NCBI GenBank assembly: GCA_009760855.2
Contig: WPIO01000119.1
Span: 1,110,001-1,174,000 of the forward strand
Length of the DNA: 64,000 nucleotides
Source of the DNA: Cristatella mucedo
Lineage: Eukaryota > Bryozoa > Phylactolaemata > Cristatellidae
Reading direction: 5' to 3'
Below, piece by piece: positions 1 through 11,558 of this stretch. The first letter of the stretch is position 1. The number at the start of each line of letters is the position of its first letter. Under the pieces are notes generated by a model, which ran no database searches, was not told the origin of the DNA, and was given only the letters and a program-made list of their open reading frames with translations. The translations under genes and the position numbers were made by a program.

Positions 1-747
1 GTGGTCAGACAGGTGATTCGGCCGGAATGGCAAGAGTGCTTGCTTACAAACGTTTGGCCACTTTCCACTTGAGCAGTGAATTCCAAATGATTCTACGCTG
101 CGAATCACTTGCAGACTGCCAAAAGCACGATACGCTGCGTGCGCTCTAGCTTAAAAAATGGCAATTGTGACCACGGTTCCCCATATCCAGCAGTCAGCAA
201 ACAACTTCTTCACACATCTCAAGACCCCTTTTCCCCCTTACTACCATGAAAAGAAAGTGTGTGTTGGCATGTGAATTAATTAATTTTTGACAAAGTTATT
301 ACCACAATCTTGACCCTTGGGAGGGAAGCTGTAACCTATGAATATGCCTACGAAGGGAGCATCTTATGGCCACACGAAACAAGGTTTTAGCCACGATGAC
401 AACATGATGGAATGGGTGCATTAGGGCACTCTATTGTCTTGGAGAATGTCAAAAATGGCTTGCTGAAAACCAAAACCCTCCAATCGAGCAAATTCACAAT
501 AAAACCGCATATCCCCAAAACCACATTGCAGTTCAGAGGTTCAGCCGGCACCTTAAAGACAAAAGTTAAAATGATAAAAACAATATGTTTAATGCATAGC
601 ATCCTAAGAGAGCCGAATCTCTATCCGGGCACTTAACAGTTGCTGCATAAGCTATAACGAGAGTTAATGACAAGCAGTGCATCACACTCAATCATAATAG
701 TACTACACATTTTTATCGTGCCCTCACAGAACTAAATATCTCTCTCA

Positions 748-750
<3 letters not shown>

Positions 751-834
<84 letters not shown>

Positions 835-842
835 CCTCTCTC
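751..842. repeat. (TC)n microsatellite
   Basis: About 80 bp of pure TC, then TCCCCCTCTC. The rest of 1-1019 shows no gene or recognisable element. Confidence 0.97.
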
Positions 843-1019
843 GCTAGGGACTTCACATGTGCTCTACAAGAAGCAAAGACAAGCATGAAAAAGCAAACAA
901 GACGACACTCAGGGCTGCTTAGTAAGACCTCTGGTTATTAAAATGAACTGAATCATGCAAACATAAGCATGCAAAGAATTAGAAAAAGCAGCAAGCTCAT
1001 TGTGGCCTATTGGAAAAAG

Positions 1020-1195
1020 GGTCGGCTGATTTAACAGACTCATTTATACAGCAGCTGAACAGGCTTAATTAACAGCTACTACCACCACCTGCAGTTGGCA
1101 ATAAAGGATTGGCCACTGCAGGACTCCACAAACTGGGTCACGAAGAACAAGCACCTAACCCCTAGCTAAGCAGAGCCGGACAGATGGGTCGTTAG
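1020..1195 (-). mobile_element. Decayed family 2 SINE relic
   Basis: GGCTGATTTAACAGACTC, then a stretch like GCAGTTGGCAATAAAGGAT and GGACTCCACAAACTGG, follow the layout of the family 2 copies at 29 and 49 kb but with many substitutions. It lies next to a minus-strand LINE relic. Confidence 0.5.
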
Positions 1196-1209
1196 CTGAG
1201 ACTTAATTG

Positions 1210-1930
1210 AGCAAAGATAGCCAATGAGCTGTTGGTGTAAGAGCACATGACTGTGGGCAATGTGGTCCAATGGGGAGACAGGTGCAAGTGAGTGAAGAAG
1301 CCTGTAATACAGAGAGACCAGTCAGTCGAGAGTCAATACTTGCTAGGGAGCCACTGAAGCTCAGACCGAAGTGATCTGATGTGGTTGCTATGCTGCTCAC
1401 GACAGACCAGACGAGAGACAGCTGAGACGAGAGACCTGCTGAGTTTTGAACCAGTGGCAGACGATTTAGGGCACTGGTGGGGAGTCCTGAATAAAGGAAA
1501 CTGCAGATATCTAGAAGTGATGTCACCGACGTGTGAACTAGTTTGACTACGATACTTTTATCTAAGCAGGCCCTGATTTTAGCAATGTTCTGCAGCTTAA
1601 AGTAGACCGACTTTACAGTGCCTGCATCCAACGACAAGTCGTTATGGAGCAGCATGCCTGGATTATGAGCAGAGATGCCAGTAGACTGGTGCTTCATGAA
1701 CCAATCTTAAGTGTGAGGTCTTTCAACTTGAGGGTGGCACTAGCCTTGCCCATAACTATTACCTCGGTCTTAATATCGTTAAGCTTCAGGAAATTGGTGC
1801 CAATGCAAGTTTGAATGACATCGATGCCGACTGATTGGGGGGGTGAGTCGGATCCAGAGCAAGCCTGAGAATGGTCAAAGGACAGCTAGAGCTGAGCGAC
1901 ATCGGAGTGGCAATAAAATCCGAGAGTGCA
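1210..1930 (-). mobile_element. Degenerate L2-like LINE fragment
   Basis: The minus strand shows LHNDLSLDAGTVKS, LQNIAKIRACLDKS, KLVHTSVTS and LVQNSAGLSSQ in broken frames, the C-terminal part of the ORF2 seen in better copies (LSLDDHISSTVKSAYF, LHNIAKIRACLDKDT). Confidence 0.75.
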
Positions 1931-2354
1931 TTTGCCGATTACATCAGCCAGTGGGAGAGTGCACATAGGTAGTGCGAAACGAAGGGGATCGGAGTCCAAA
2001 CCCCAGATTATTTTAACAGTGCTCCCTGATGACCATCAGATTCCTCGGACTGGGTGCATTTTTACTATCTTGGGGAAATGGAGAAATATGTGGGGCCGAC
2101 CCATTTACACTCTCAAAATGCAGCTGTTTTGTACACGATTCTACGTTGAGGACATCAGCTGCAAGTTGCTGTAGCCAACTAGAAACAGCCGCTACATCAT
2201 CTGCAGGAAGTATCTCTTGTATCTTTGCAAAATCCCTTGTAATGCACTATACTGGTTCACTATGCCAACTGTAATGTCAAAGCAATTAGAAGCTTCTCGA
2301 TGCCTTAGCACTGTATTGCAACTAGAGGATTGCTAGTGCTTCATGAAGGACTTT

Positions 2355-2760
2355 CATTTGAATACCGTTGGCGACAGAAGGGTTTGCTCCATCGGCCCTA
2401 GACTGTGGAACTCGTGTTAACAATTATTAACAGTCCTCGGCTGCTAACTCTACGCTACTAACTTCATCAACTGTGTTTTTGACTAGGCTATGCATCTCCA
2501 TTTTTTTTCTTGGTCGCATGAAAATGAAAACTGTTGGCCACCATGTGTGCACTGAAATCCGCTTAAACTATGACAGTGCCATGGAAAACTCTCCAGCACT
2601 CACTAAGTCTTTGTGGCTTGGGGGAGTTCCTGAGATGCATATGCTCACGCGACATTCTTCGATACTTGTCCAAAGAGTTCAAAGTCCCCAACAGCAGCAA
2701 GATCTTCAGAAAGAGGTAGAGTGCTTCTGCAGATCCACATCGGCCTAATGTCTAAGGAGC
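2355..2760 (+). mobile_element. Non-LTR 3' fragment, family B
   Basis: Plus-strand translation keeps TVGDRRVCS...PRLWNSC, the common non-LTR C-terminal 'DR-x-F...RLW-N-S-L' signature, followed by 3' UTR shared with the copies at 44.9, 46.1 and 60.1 kb. Confidence 0.55.
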
Positions 2761-3905
2761 AGCCATTTTTAGAACTGCTGGCCTGGCAAAGCTTGGATCT
2801 CGATTCTCAAGTACTAAACACATTTACGATTAAAAAAATATAGCACCCTCATTAATTTAAGCTATTGAACAAAATGAGGGGCTGAATAGGACAATTCAAA
2901 CGTTCAATAACTGAAAGCACCCTAGTAGAGAGTGATCACTTACGGCCAATCGTCGATCCGCAACAATCATCGATCGCTTGCTCTCGTCCACCGTCCAACG
3001 GTCGGCCGGCATGCCCAATTTTCAGCTGCTCTGCAGCTGCTCACAGGCTACAATAGGCCCATCGAGCAGCTGCCGGTGAGATGCTGGTTCCGGCACATCT
3101 TAATTTTTATGCTAGCCGAACTACTTCACAGCCAGTCCTCCTCGTCCCCTCGGGTACTCTCACTACGACTAATCAGCTGAGCAGTTCTTTTGCCAAGAGA
3201 CTGCTAGAGCAGCAGAAGTACTCTCTTTGCCCTCCAGGCACTCGGCAATGGAGCTCACTTCTACAGTCACCAAACAACAACATCACATTTGCACGTCCTC
3301 TCCAGCCGTCCTGTGAAGCTGCTGCTGCTGCCAGCCACTTCCTTGTCCATCCTTCGGGCACAGCTTTGCATCCCACTTTCTCGTCATTGAGCATGATGAA
3401 GTCTGTCGGCTATCTACTGCGTGCGCGCTAACAGCAGCTCAGGCTTTGAGAGCGTTTCGGAAAACTCTTCCGCTAAGCAACCGGCGCATGGCCAAAGAGT
3501 GGCAACCATAGTGGCAGCCACCTTGGCAGCTTCGAGGAGTTACAGAAGCGGAGACACAGGAGCAGATGCAGAGGAAGCACGAGCGATCCCAAGGCTCGTC
3601 GGCAGTATCGTGCTGATCTAATACCAATGGCAAGTCTGCAGACCAATGGTCTGCACACAGAACGCCCCCTAAGCCGCTGGCCTCGCATCAGGTCGGCCAG
3701 CACCGCCAGTCACGGCTGCCGGCACCTGCCCTACCTGTGCCTGTCCACTGGCGAGAGGTGGTTCCAATGGTTCGGGTGAAGCCAGAGAATCCGGGGGCCA
3801 GCATCCTGGCCAAAGCAGCCTCACCGCGAGTCACTGCAAGAGCAAGAGCAGGCATGACACAGCGGCCGACAGTGGGAGGCCGCTCTCAGCGCTGTGAAAA
3901 GTGGC

Positions 3906-3968
<63 letters not shown>

Positions 3969-4977
3969 CCGTGATCAAATGCTAAAATGCACGGACAGTC
4001 AGCCGCAATAAAATGCTTTAGGACATTGCATCGATCAGCCCGAACTTACCAGTCCGAGAGTGAAATGCAGCCATTCCAGAAGGCAAGCCAAGCAGCCCAT
4101 ACTAATGACACGAGCAAAGGATAACTAACGACAAAGCGACACATGTAGTCAAACTTTCTATGGTGCTTATGACTTTAACGGCCACTGCTCACTTGACAGC
4201 ACAGGTTCCTGAGTGCGTGTCCACTGTTTGGTCGGTAGAATGCTGCCCAAGCGTTTTGCATTTTCCATTGTAGCAGCTTTTTTGAACGTGTTGCTAGCAT
4301 TGCCCAGCTTCGTGACAGCATCTGAGTGGCATGACCTGCCGGCAACAGACTTCAATTGCTTGGCTTGATGGCAACCTCCAAGGCCTTTTCCCGCTCTGCA
4401 GTTTTTAAGCCTCGTGCATATGGCAATTCTCATTCACGGGCATAGTAGTGCAACTGGCAGAAAACTCAACATGTGCATTCGAGGAAAGTCGGGGTAAGGT
4501 CTCTTGCCATGGGTAAGCCATAGCTATAAACAGGCCACTCCCACACAAATTTGAGCCTTTTGAGCCAAGAAATGACAGCAATAGTCAATGGCTGATGATC
4601 ATTGGTACGCAATCAATTGATACTTGACAGATGCAAAGTCATAGTTACCAGATACCTTTATGCCTCAACTACCTAGAATGGAGCTTTCATTCCTTCGTAT
4701 TCATTACTTCATCCCTCGAGCTACATCATTACTTTGACCAGTAACTTGTAAAGCCCCTGCGATCCAATAAATGATAACATCAAACGAGGTTCCTAAAGAA
4801 ACTGCTGATAAGCTGTTCACTATGCAAAACCACAGGGGCCAAGCCAGCCAATAGCAAAGTCAGCCTTTGTCCCAAAACATAGCATAATAAGGCTGATGCC
4901 AGCAGAGATTTGTGGTGGATCTGCTCAAAGCATGCGACAGCGATATCTTACCAAAATTAGCTTTATTGTGAGCAGCT
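2761..4977. other. Unassigned DNA
   Basis: Apart from the GT microsatellite I see no gene, splice-framed exon or known repeat. The moderately GC-rich part (about 3000-3900) has open frames on both strands, but none resembles a protein I know. Confidence 0.5.
3909..3966. repeat. (GT)n microsatellite
   Basis: Uninterrupted GT run of about 58 bp. Confidence 0.97.
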
Positions 4978-5060
4978 TAATAATAACAATAGTAATGCAC
5001 TTGATAAAGCGCCCTCGGAAAACTTAATTTCTTTCTAGATGCTAAGCTTACATTTAAAGG
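4978..5060 (-). mobile_element. L2-like 3' tail fragment
   Basis: TGCACTTGATAAAGCGCCCT preceded by an AAT-rich stretch, then CTTAATTTCTTTCTAGATGC: the reverse complement of the LINE 3' end. Confidence 0.7.
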
Positions 5061-8000
5061 AAATGGGTGGCCGATCTAGAAACCAATAGTCCTCAAGTTT
5101 CTCCAACGAATTTTGAGTAACGAATGGCACACTCTTAAAGTACCACTATGACCGATGTGCCATCGCTCACCTACAGAGTTTTGAGTTAGGCTCAGTGACA
5201 GCAGGCAGGTCCATGGGAGCCAAGATTGTTATGTAATGGAATAGCAAACGAGTCCACGAAGAACTACGCCCACTATTATTGGCATGAGCTCTGAGCTACC
5301 ATCATCAACTCGTTGAGATAGTAGGGCTGAATCCATGCCAATAATCAAGTATCAGTGGGCATAATGTTTAACCATGCAGAAACTTGGTTGCACAAAAATT
5401 GGGCAAAGAGCGACTCGAGTAGCCAGTACCTCCTCAAAACCAGTCACATTTCGAACCAGTCTAAACCGACTGCCGAGGCTGAACGTTTGCCAAAACTAGG
5501 GGATAGGGCCGCAAACGCTGCTCGCTTCTAAGAGAGTTGAGCTCATCGGCACCACATCCCTAATTCTACACTTCCAACACTGACCAACTCGACCAAGAAA
5601 GAGAAAGAGACCTTTGGTGAAGCTCCATCCTACAGCCAGCAAAGGCCCGACACAGGCCTCGTGCAGCCAAAGCCTGCAGACAAAGCAGACTGCACACTCA
5701 AGCTGTTTACTTAACCCAAAAAAAACGGTCATTCAGTATCCGACCCCACAAGGCAAGCATTGCTGCCACCACGTCCCAATCAAACACCAACGAAGCTGCT
5801 AGGCTACGCACAGAGGCCGAATATCATCAGCAGGCAAGTCTTATCTACACATGCAGAAGCCCAAAGGGCCCAACCATGGGAGTGGCTGTCAGAGTAATGA
5901 GCCTGCCATTTCACTCTGAGCTCAGTGCTAGAGATTGCACGACGCTCAGCAGTGGGTCTCATCTAGTTGGTACGTCCTTGCTTTTGCCTTAGGCCAGCTT
6001 AATCAACCAGGCCACTAGCCAGGAGCCAGGTATAGAGGTTCAGCTTCTTTAAGCTACAGCTGCCGATGGCCAAATCCGGGTGCAACAGATTGCCCAGCAG
6101 TGAAGTCCACCGGATTGCTGGAGACTGGCGTACCCATATGCCATCTACCATTGCCTTTGGCACCCACATCGGCCTGTCACCTCTGCCAGCTCCACTGCTT
6201 GTGGCCATCTTGTAGATAGGAGCCTAGGGAGACACTAGAGAACTGTGATAAATAGCTGATGCATTCCATGCATACAGGCCTCAACAAAGCCGATCGGGAT
6301 ATGCTTGACGAATGAAGAAAGTAAACAAATGTGTGGATTCACTAAATAGCCCCTTTGGCACTAGGCTACCACTCCGGCCGGAGCCAAATGCAAGCAAGAG
6401 GAGGGGCTATGCAGTTAACTTGCACACAGTGTACACAGAGTTGCAAACAGAGCCGGTTACACTGAGGCAGCACACTCACGAATGACGGCACAGTGGTGAT
6501 GCTGAGGCAGTGGCCAAGTGGCCGATGCTGCTGCTGCTGCTACACACTGGCAGCTGTGTGACTTCCGCTTGCATCCAGCATTTCAAATAGGTGGCCCCTC
6601 CCCCGGAGAATGCATTCAGTGGGCTTGATGATCCAGGAAATTAAGGGCAGCATACCAAGCAAGACGGTTGAGGATAAAAACGTTAACAACTGCACTGCGC
6701 CTGTTAAGGTAAAGCTGCATAGCCGACTCGATTAGAGCTGCCTATTCCTGCCACTATACATAAGGACTCGCAGAGATTCTGGGCCCTTTTAGCATCTCTT
6801 CACCACAGGAGGTATAAACTGACATATGGGCTGGTAAATGGGGCTCCTAAAGGTCTGTGAACCAGGAAAACCCCAACCAGTTCTGGCTACCATGCTATCA
6901 CCTTATGAGGTATGGTCAGCCACCCTTATCGCCCCGTTAAGCCTGATCGTTGCTGTGCAGTTCCGTGACCTTATTAAAGGTATAAATGGATAAATGAAAA
7001 AAACTATAAATTTGTTTAGTGTTTTCATACATCTATAATGGAGCTGACGCTTGTTTCAGTCATGCCTTTTACTGTAGGGGGTCTGACCAGGTGAGCTGCA
7101 TTAGCGATAGGTTAGTTGTGCCGATTTGGAACGAATAAGTAGAAGCTGAGTCGGAGCAGGGGCTAGTAGCTAGTACCTAATGGCTAGTAGCTAGTAGCTA
7201 GTAGCAATAGTTAATAACTAGAAGCTAGTGGGTAGTGGGTAGTGGGTTGTAGCTAGTAGCAGTAGCTTCTAGCAGTAGCTAATAGCTTCTAGCAGCAGCT
7301 AGTAGCAGTAGCTAGTAGTAGTAGCTTAGTACTTAGTCGGCAAGTAGGCAGGATTCGATACCACCCATAGATATATGTTCTCAATTATCCTACTGGAAGG
7401 GTGGGAAATCAGCCGTGCAGCCAGAGCTTGATTCGAAGCCCATCATCACCCAGTATCACCAGCTGAGAAGTTGAGTGCCAGAATGTCAAGCCACCGGTTG
7501 CTGGTAGGGGAAGCTCAGCATAGCTGGGACATTACGACTTAAAAAAGAAACTCAGTAACGCTGACAGATGGCAAATGGCAGAGGGCACGGTAGCTCCACG
7601 GCCCCTACAAATGTTATCTGAAGGATTTGGGAAGGTATGATGATGCATGGCTTGTCTCCGGCCGAGGTCAACTGTCACTAGCAGTTACGGTCTGCTGCCA
7701 CCCGGTGCAAGGCTGCTGCAATGCCTCGAACATGCAGGCGGTCTGCAGCTCACTGCAGCTGGAGTTGCAGCTGGCTAGCCTTACAATAGCCACCTACGAG
7801 GTGGCAACTTGCAGGACTGTCCATCACTCTCCTGATGTCCAGAGAAGAATCTTGTCCACCCAGGCAGTAAGCTAGGACTTATCATAATTATAATAATAAG
7901 CAATTACCCCCTTAGTGTCAGCCAAACACAAAGCAGCTGCCCTCTGTGTAAAACCGAGAGGCAGAGGACCCACTTGTGCCCCCAGATAGCGCTAGGCTGG

Positions 8001-9069
8001 CACTTCTGAGAAGACTGGCACTTCCAGGCTGCACGGCAGCGCTACCTGATAAGTAATGTGAATGGGCAAGAGAAAAAAAAGCAGCAGCAGTAGCAGCAGT
8101 TGCAGAAGAAGCCTCCCAGCTAGTCTTCGTCGGCTTCTGGTTTTAAGCAATATCCATGCAAATCCGCGGCATCCATGCACGGCCATTCCAAATCCATATG
8201 CAAATCCATAGTTCATTAGCAAATCCATTGTTCGGAATGGTCACTCCAGAGGCTGAGCAGGACGGATTCGTGCCCTCAGTTAACCCATCAGCAGAGACAC
8301 TTCCTTGGCTCCTTGCGGAATACGGAAGTCACTGCAGGCACTACCGATGCTCTGTAGAGCACGGCCAGCGTGCAAGATCGGACATTCAGCAAGCAGCCAG
8401 AGTGATGACAAAGCAGGGGGCGTGAACTTCTGAGGCACAGCTAATTCCGCTAGCACATAATATTGGGAGCCTATTCACAGGGAAAGTGTTCATTGCAATC
8501 GCCCAGTGGCCACATTTTTGGCAGCAGATACCACTCTCACACCAACTCATGCGTCTCACACTAAGTCATGCGTAGCCACTGCGAGCCAACCAACACAGTC
8601 GGAGTCAAGGAACCGATGAAAAAACCTACTGCCCACATGATCGGAAGCTGGCACCTCGCTGTACACAATCCAAGATACTAACTAGACAAGACACTACTGG
8701 GGCCATCGGGTTGATGCAGGGAATCCGGACAGCTTTGCAGACAGCCTACTCCCGTCCCGACAGCTGCAGGAGTCTTCCTTGATCGCCCTTTGGTCGTCTC
8801 ACACGCACCCTTCGCGAGGGAACCTCTTTTGCACCTGCATCCTTCCAGGTCGTCCAACATTGACGCCTGCTGCCCTGCTGGCAACTAGCCGCTGTGCCCA
8901 CCCACTCGTGCACAGCGAAGTGAACCTAGCCTATTCTAGCATTGGGTGGGGCACGACGCAGGCCGGCCGACATAAAATGGATGCTTAGGGCATATAGGCC
9001 AACTGATAAGACAGGTCAGCGAGTCAACCGAGACGAGCCTCAATTGCTCGAGGGTCTTGATTTACTCAC
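5061..9069. other. Unassigned DNA left of the candidate E-protein exon
   Basis: It contains the TAGTAGC array (7140-7345) and a small cluster of CAAATCCAT repeats at about 8153-8231. No bHLH exon was recognised here on the minus strand. Otherwise nothing supportable. Confidence 0.5.
7140..7345. repeat. Degenerate tandem array of TAGTAGC-like units
   Basis: About 200 bp is built of variants of CTAGTAGC / AGTAGCTAG / TAGTGGG, with drifted spacing. It has no coding potential and no match to the LINEs or SINEs here. Confidence 0.85.
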
Positions 9070-9400
9070 GGGTCATGTCTTCCCCGTCTGCTGCCGTTGT
9101 GGCACCGGCTGCCGGAGCGTCCCAGGCGTTCGGCACAGGAACGCCAGCAAAGAGCGCAGGTGGCATCGCCGGCCTGTGCCGAGGCAATGAGTGCACTGGT
9201 GACGCAGCGTCAGTCGCAAAGTCGTCGTCGGCGCTCCGCGCACTACTGCTGCTGCGCACCGACGCAGCCCTGTGCACGGACGACGACGACGAGCCGAGGT
9301 TGCGCAGCTGAGCTATGGCATCGTCCAGGCGGGAAGATGGCGACGCACCGCCGCCGGCATTCAGCTGCTGCGGCTCCAGAAGCACGCCGCGCTGTGGCAT

Positions 9401-9433
<33 letters not shown>

Positions 9434-9544
9434 AGCAGCAGCAGCAGCAGCAGCAAAGGCAGCTCCTCCATCAGGCATCGTGGAGCCGGACAGTCCACCG
9501 TACGCCGAATACTTGAGCGAGTGCTGGTGCTGAATGTAGCTCAT
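9070..9544 (-). CDS. Candidate coding exon with polyAla/polyGln; possible class I bHLH (E-protein) fragment
   Basis: The minus strand is open from an ATG at 9544 to a strong donor GTGAGT just after GEDMT. It begins MSYIQHQHSLKYSAYGGLSG, then has a run of Ala, a run of Gln, and SPSSRLDDAIAQLRNLGSSS, then Ser/Arg and Ala/Pro-rich sequence. The R-L-D-D-A-I-x-x-L-R-N string resembles the middle activation region of TCF4/TCF12/daughterless proteins (RLDDAIHVLRNHA). No bHLH exon was recognised; if present it should lie left of here or beyond the window edge. An in-frame stop lies just before the ATG, so this is a first coding exon or follows a splice acceptor near 9545. Coding status is moderately likely; the family call is weak. 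Confidence 0.42.
9398..9456. repeat. (CTG)n followed by (CAG)n, self-complementary trinucleotide repeat
   Basis: About ten CTG units run directly into about seven CAG units, forming a perfect inverted repeat with almost no loop. On the minus strand it encodes the adjacent polyAla and polyGln of the candidate exon. Confidence 0.9.
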
Positions 9545-10294
9545 CCTCAGGCCATGTCTTCAGGCGATCCAAAACTGAAGACGGGGTCAGCCGGCACCGG
9601 TAGACGCTTAGCGCAGGGGGCCTGCAAAACATGTCGACACATGAACTGGATGTAGCAGCACTCTTCGGGCATGGTACCTTCTGTTCGTCAACGTGCTCGT
9701 TGACAGAGCACACGCATAATTCTCCAACGGAAGAAGGCAGAGTCGTGACTACTTACTAACCTGTATGTGCACAGCTACAGGTAAAAAGCATTACAGCTGC
9801 AAAATCAATGATGCAAAGCTGGACAGATCCAAGGTGGTTAATGTGGCCGATGTGGCATCTGTCGGCCATTACACCATTGCATGGGTTCAAATTGAAGTCT
9901 GCCAGTGTCAGACTATGGCAAGTAGCCTGGGACTAGCCAGCTGCCAGCATCATGGGGGGACAGCAGCTTCAACTCTAGGAGCCCAAAAAAGATGTCCTTC
10001 TTTCTTCTCTGGCCAGCACCTAGGATGACACCTGCCTCTTGTTTAAAACGAACCCGATTAACGGTTCAGTCAAATGAAATCAACACCACGTAGAAAAATC
10101 TAATGGGTAGTAAGCTTTTTCCTAGCTGGTTATGTTGCAAAAAATATAGTAAAGGGCCTTATTCGACATTTGCATAGCTTTTGTGACTAGGACAGTAATA
10201 AATCTTGACAGTCAAATCCTTTTGAATGCGTCTTTTTGTTCACAATTAGTCAGACAGAAACAAGTGAATCAAAATTAACAGGCATTTGAAGACA

Positions 10295-10445
10295 AAAATA
10301 TAATTCGTTTGTGTAGCGCCCCAAGAGAACTTGATCTCTTTCCAGGCGCTTTACATATGCCGAAGGGCTCCTCGAGTCCACGATCTTGGTCATTATACGT
10401 GTGCACGTTAACACCTGGGCCAAACCAGGGCTGCATACTGGTTAC
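10295..10445 (-). mobile_element. Family 1 SINE, partial
   Basis: AGCGCCCCAAGAGAACTTGA, CTTTCCAGGCGCTTTACATA and a rough B box (GGCTCCTCGAGTCCACGA) match the reverse complement of the family 1 SINE. The head region is poorly kept. Confidence 0.6.
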
Positions 10446-11463
10446 ATAACAAACTACCACTGCAATTTAAGAAGTGAGCAGTTTTTCAAGATTTACTATT
10501 CTGCAAATCGCCTTCACGAGCGAGCTGCCGAACGACATCTGCCGTAACGTTCTCCTTATGCTGTCCTTGGTAGCAGCAGTTGAAATCAAGTGATTCCTGG
10601 CGGAAACGCTCACCTTGCCTCCTATGAGTAACCCATCTGTGTTCTCCTGGAATTTGTCAACGTTGAGCATCAAGGATACAGACTTTGAAGGACATCCTGC
10701 AGCCTATTTTGCTACAGTTCGTCAAAATAGTATAAACTAGCTCTACCGAGTTTTCTGTCTAGTGGTTGCCCATGAAGTAGCTCTGACACGAAGCTGTTCT
10801 AGCCTCACTAGTGAGCTTTTAGGGCAATGCATAGCACCTAATGGTTTTCTTTATCTGCATTCTCACAAAGACACAGGCTTTGACCTTTGCCCCAGACAGC
10901 TAAGGGACAACTGTATGATGTAGAGTAGCTTATCAATTATGCGCCTCAAAGACTTTTATCTAGAGATGAACAATTGAAGGCAGACACATCAAATCCTGAA
11001 GCGATTAATGTTTTGCATGACAATTTGATTGAGTTTAATTATCGTATTATCGTACTAATGCGGTTTCCAACAAATTTTTTATTGAATACAAGAAATGTGA
11101 ATTTTTTTATTTAATAGCATACCTTTGGCCTAAGCTGCATCGGTAATGTTCTAGAAACGCATAGATCTTTTTAAATGTACATATCTGCCCGGCTCATCAG
11201 GCAAAGCTTGAGGGAATACTGGCTACTTTCTACACCTTTGAGACATAAGCAATTGAAGAATAACAATTACTACCCAGGAGAAAATAATTAAAAAATTGGA
11301 AATTTGCTGCACAGTGAACCTGGTTTAGGACATGCCAGCACTTCTTGCAGGAAATCCAATCGGGTGCTGCCATGACTAATTTCCTTCCGGCTGACAGCAG
11401 CCCGGCTACTGCGGAGCAGGCATCCTAGTCGTCAGGCATCCTAGAACAGGAAGTGCCTGAGCA

Positions 11464-11476
11464 CTCTCTCTCTTTT

Positions 11477-11555
<79 letters not shown>
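11464..11555. repeat. (TC)n microsatellite
   Basis: TC run with one internal T-rich interruption. Confidence 0.97.

Positions 11556-11558
<3 letters not shown>

Noticed and set aside
751..842. CRISPR-like or regulatory array
   Set aside because: Regular repeats here and elsewhere are simple microsatellites without spacers, and the genome is eukaryotic.
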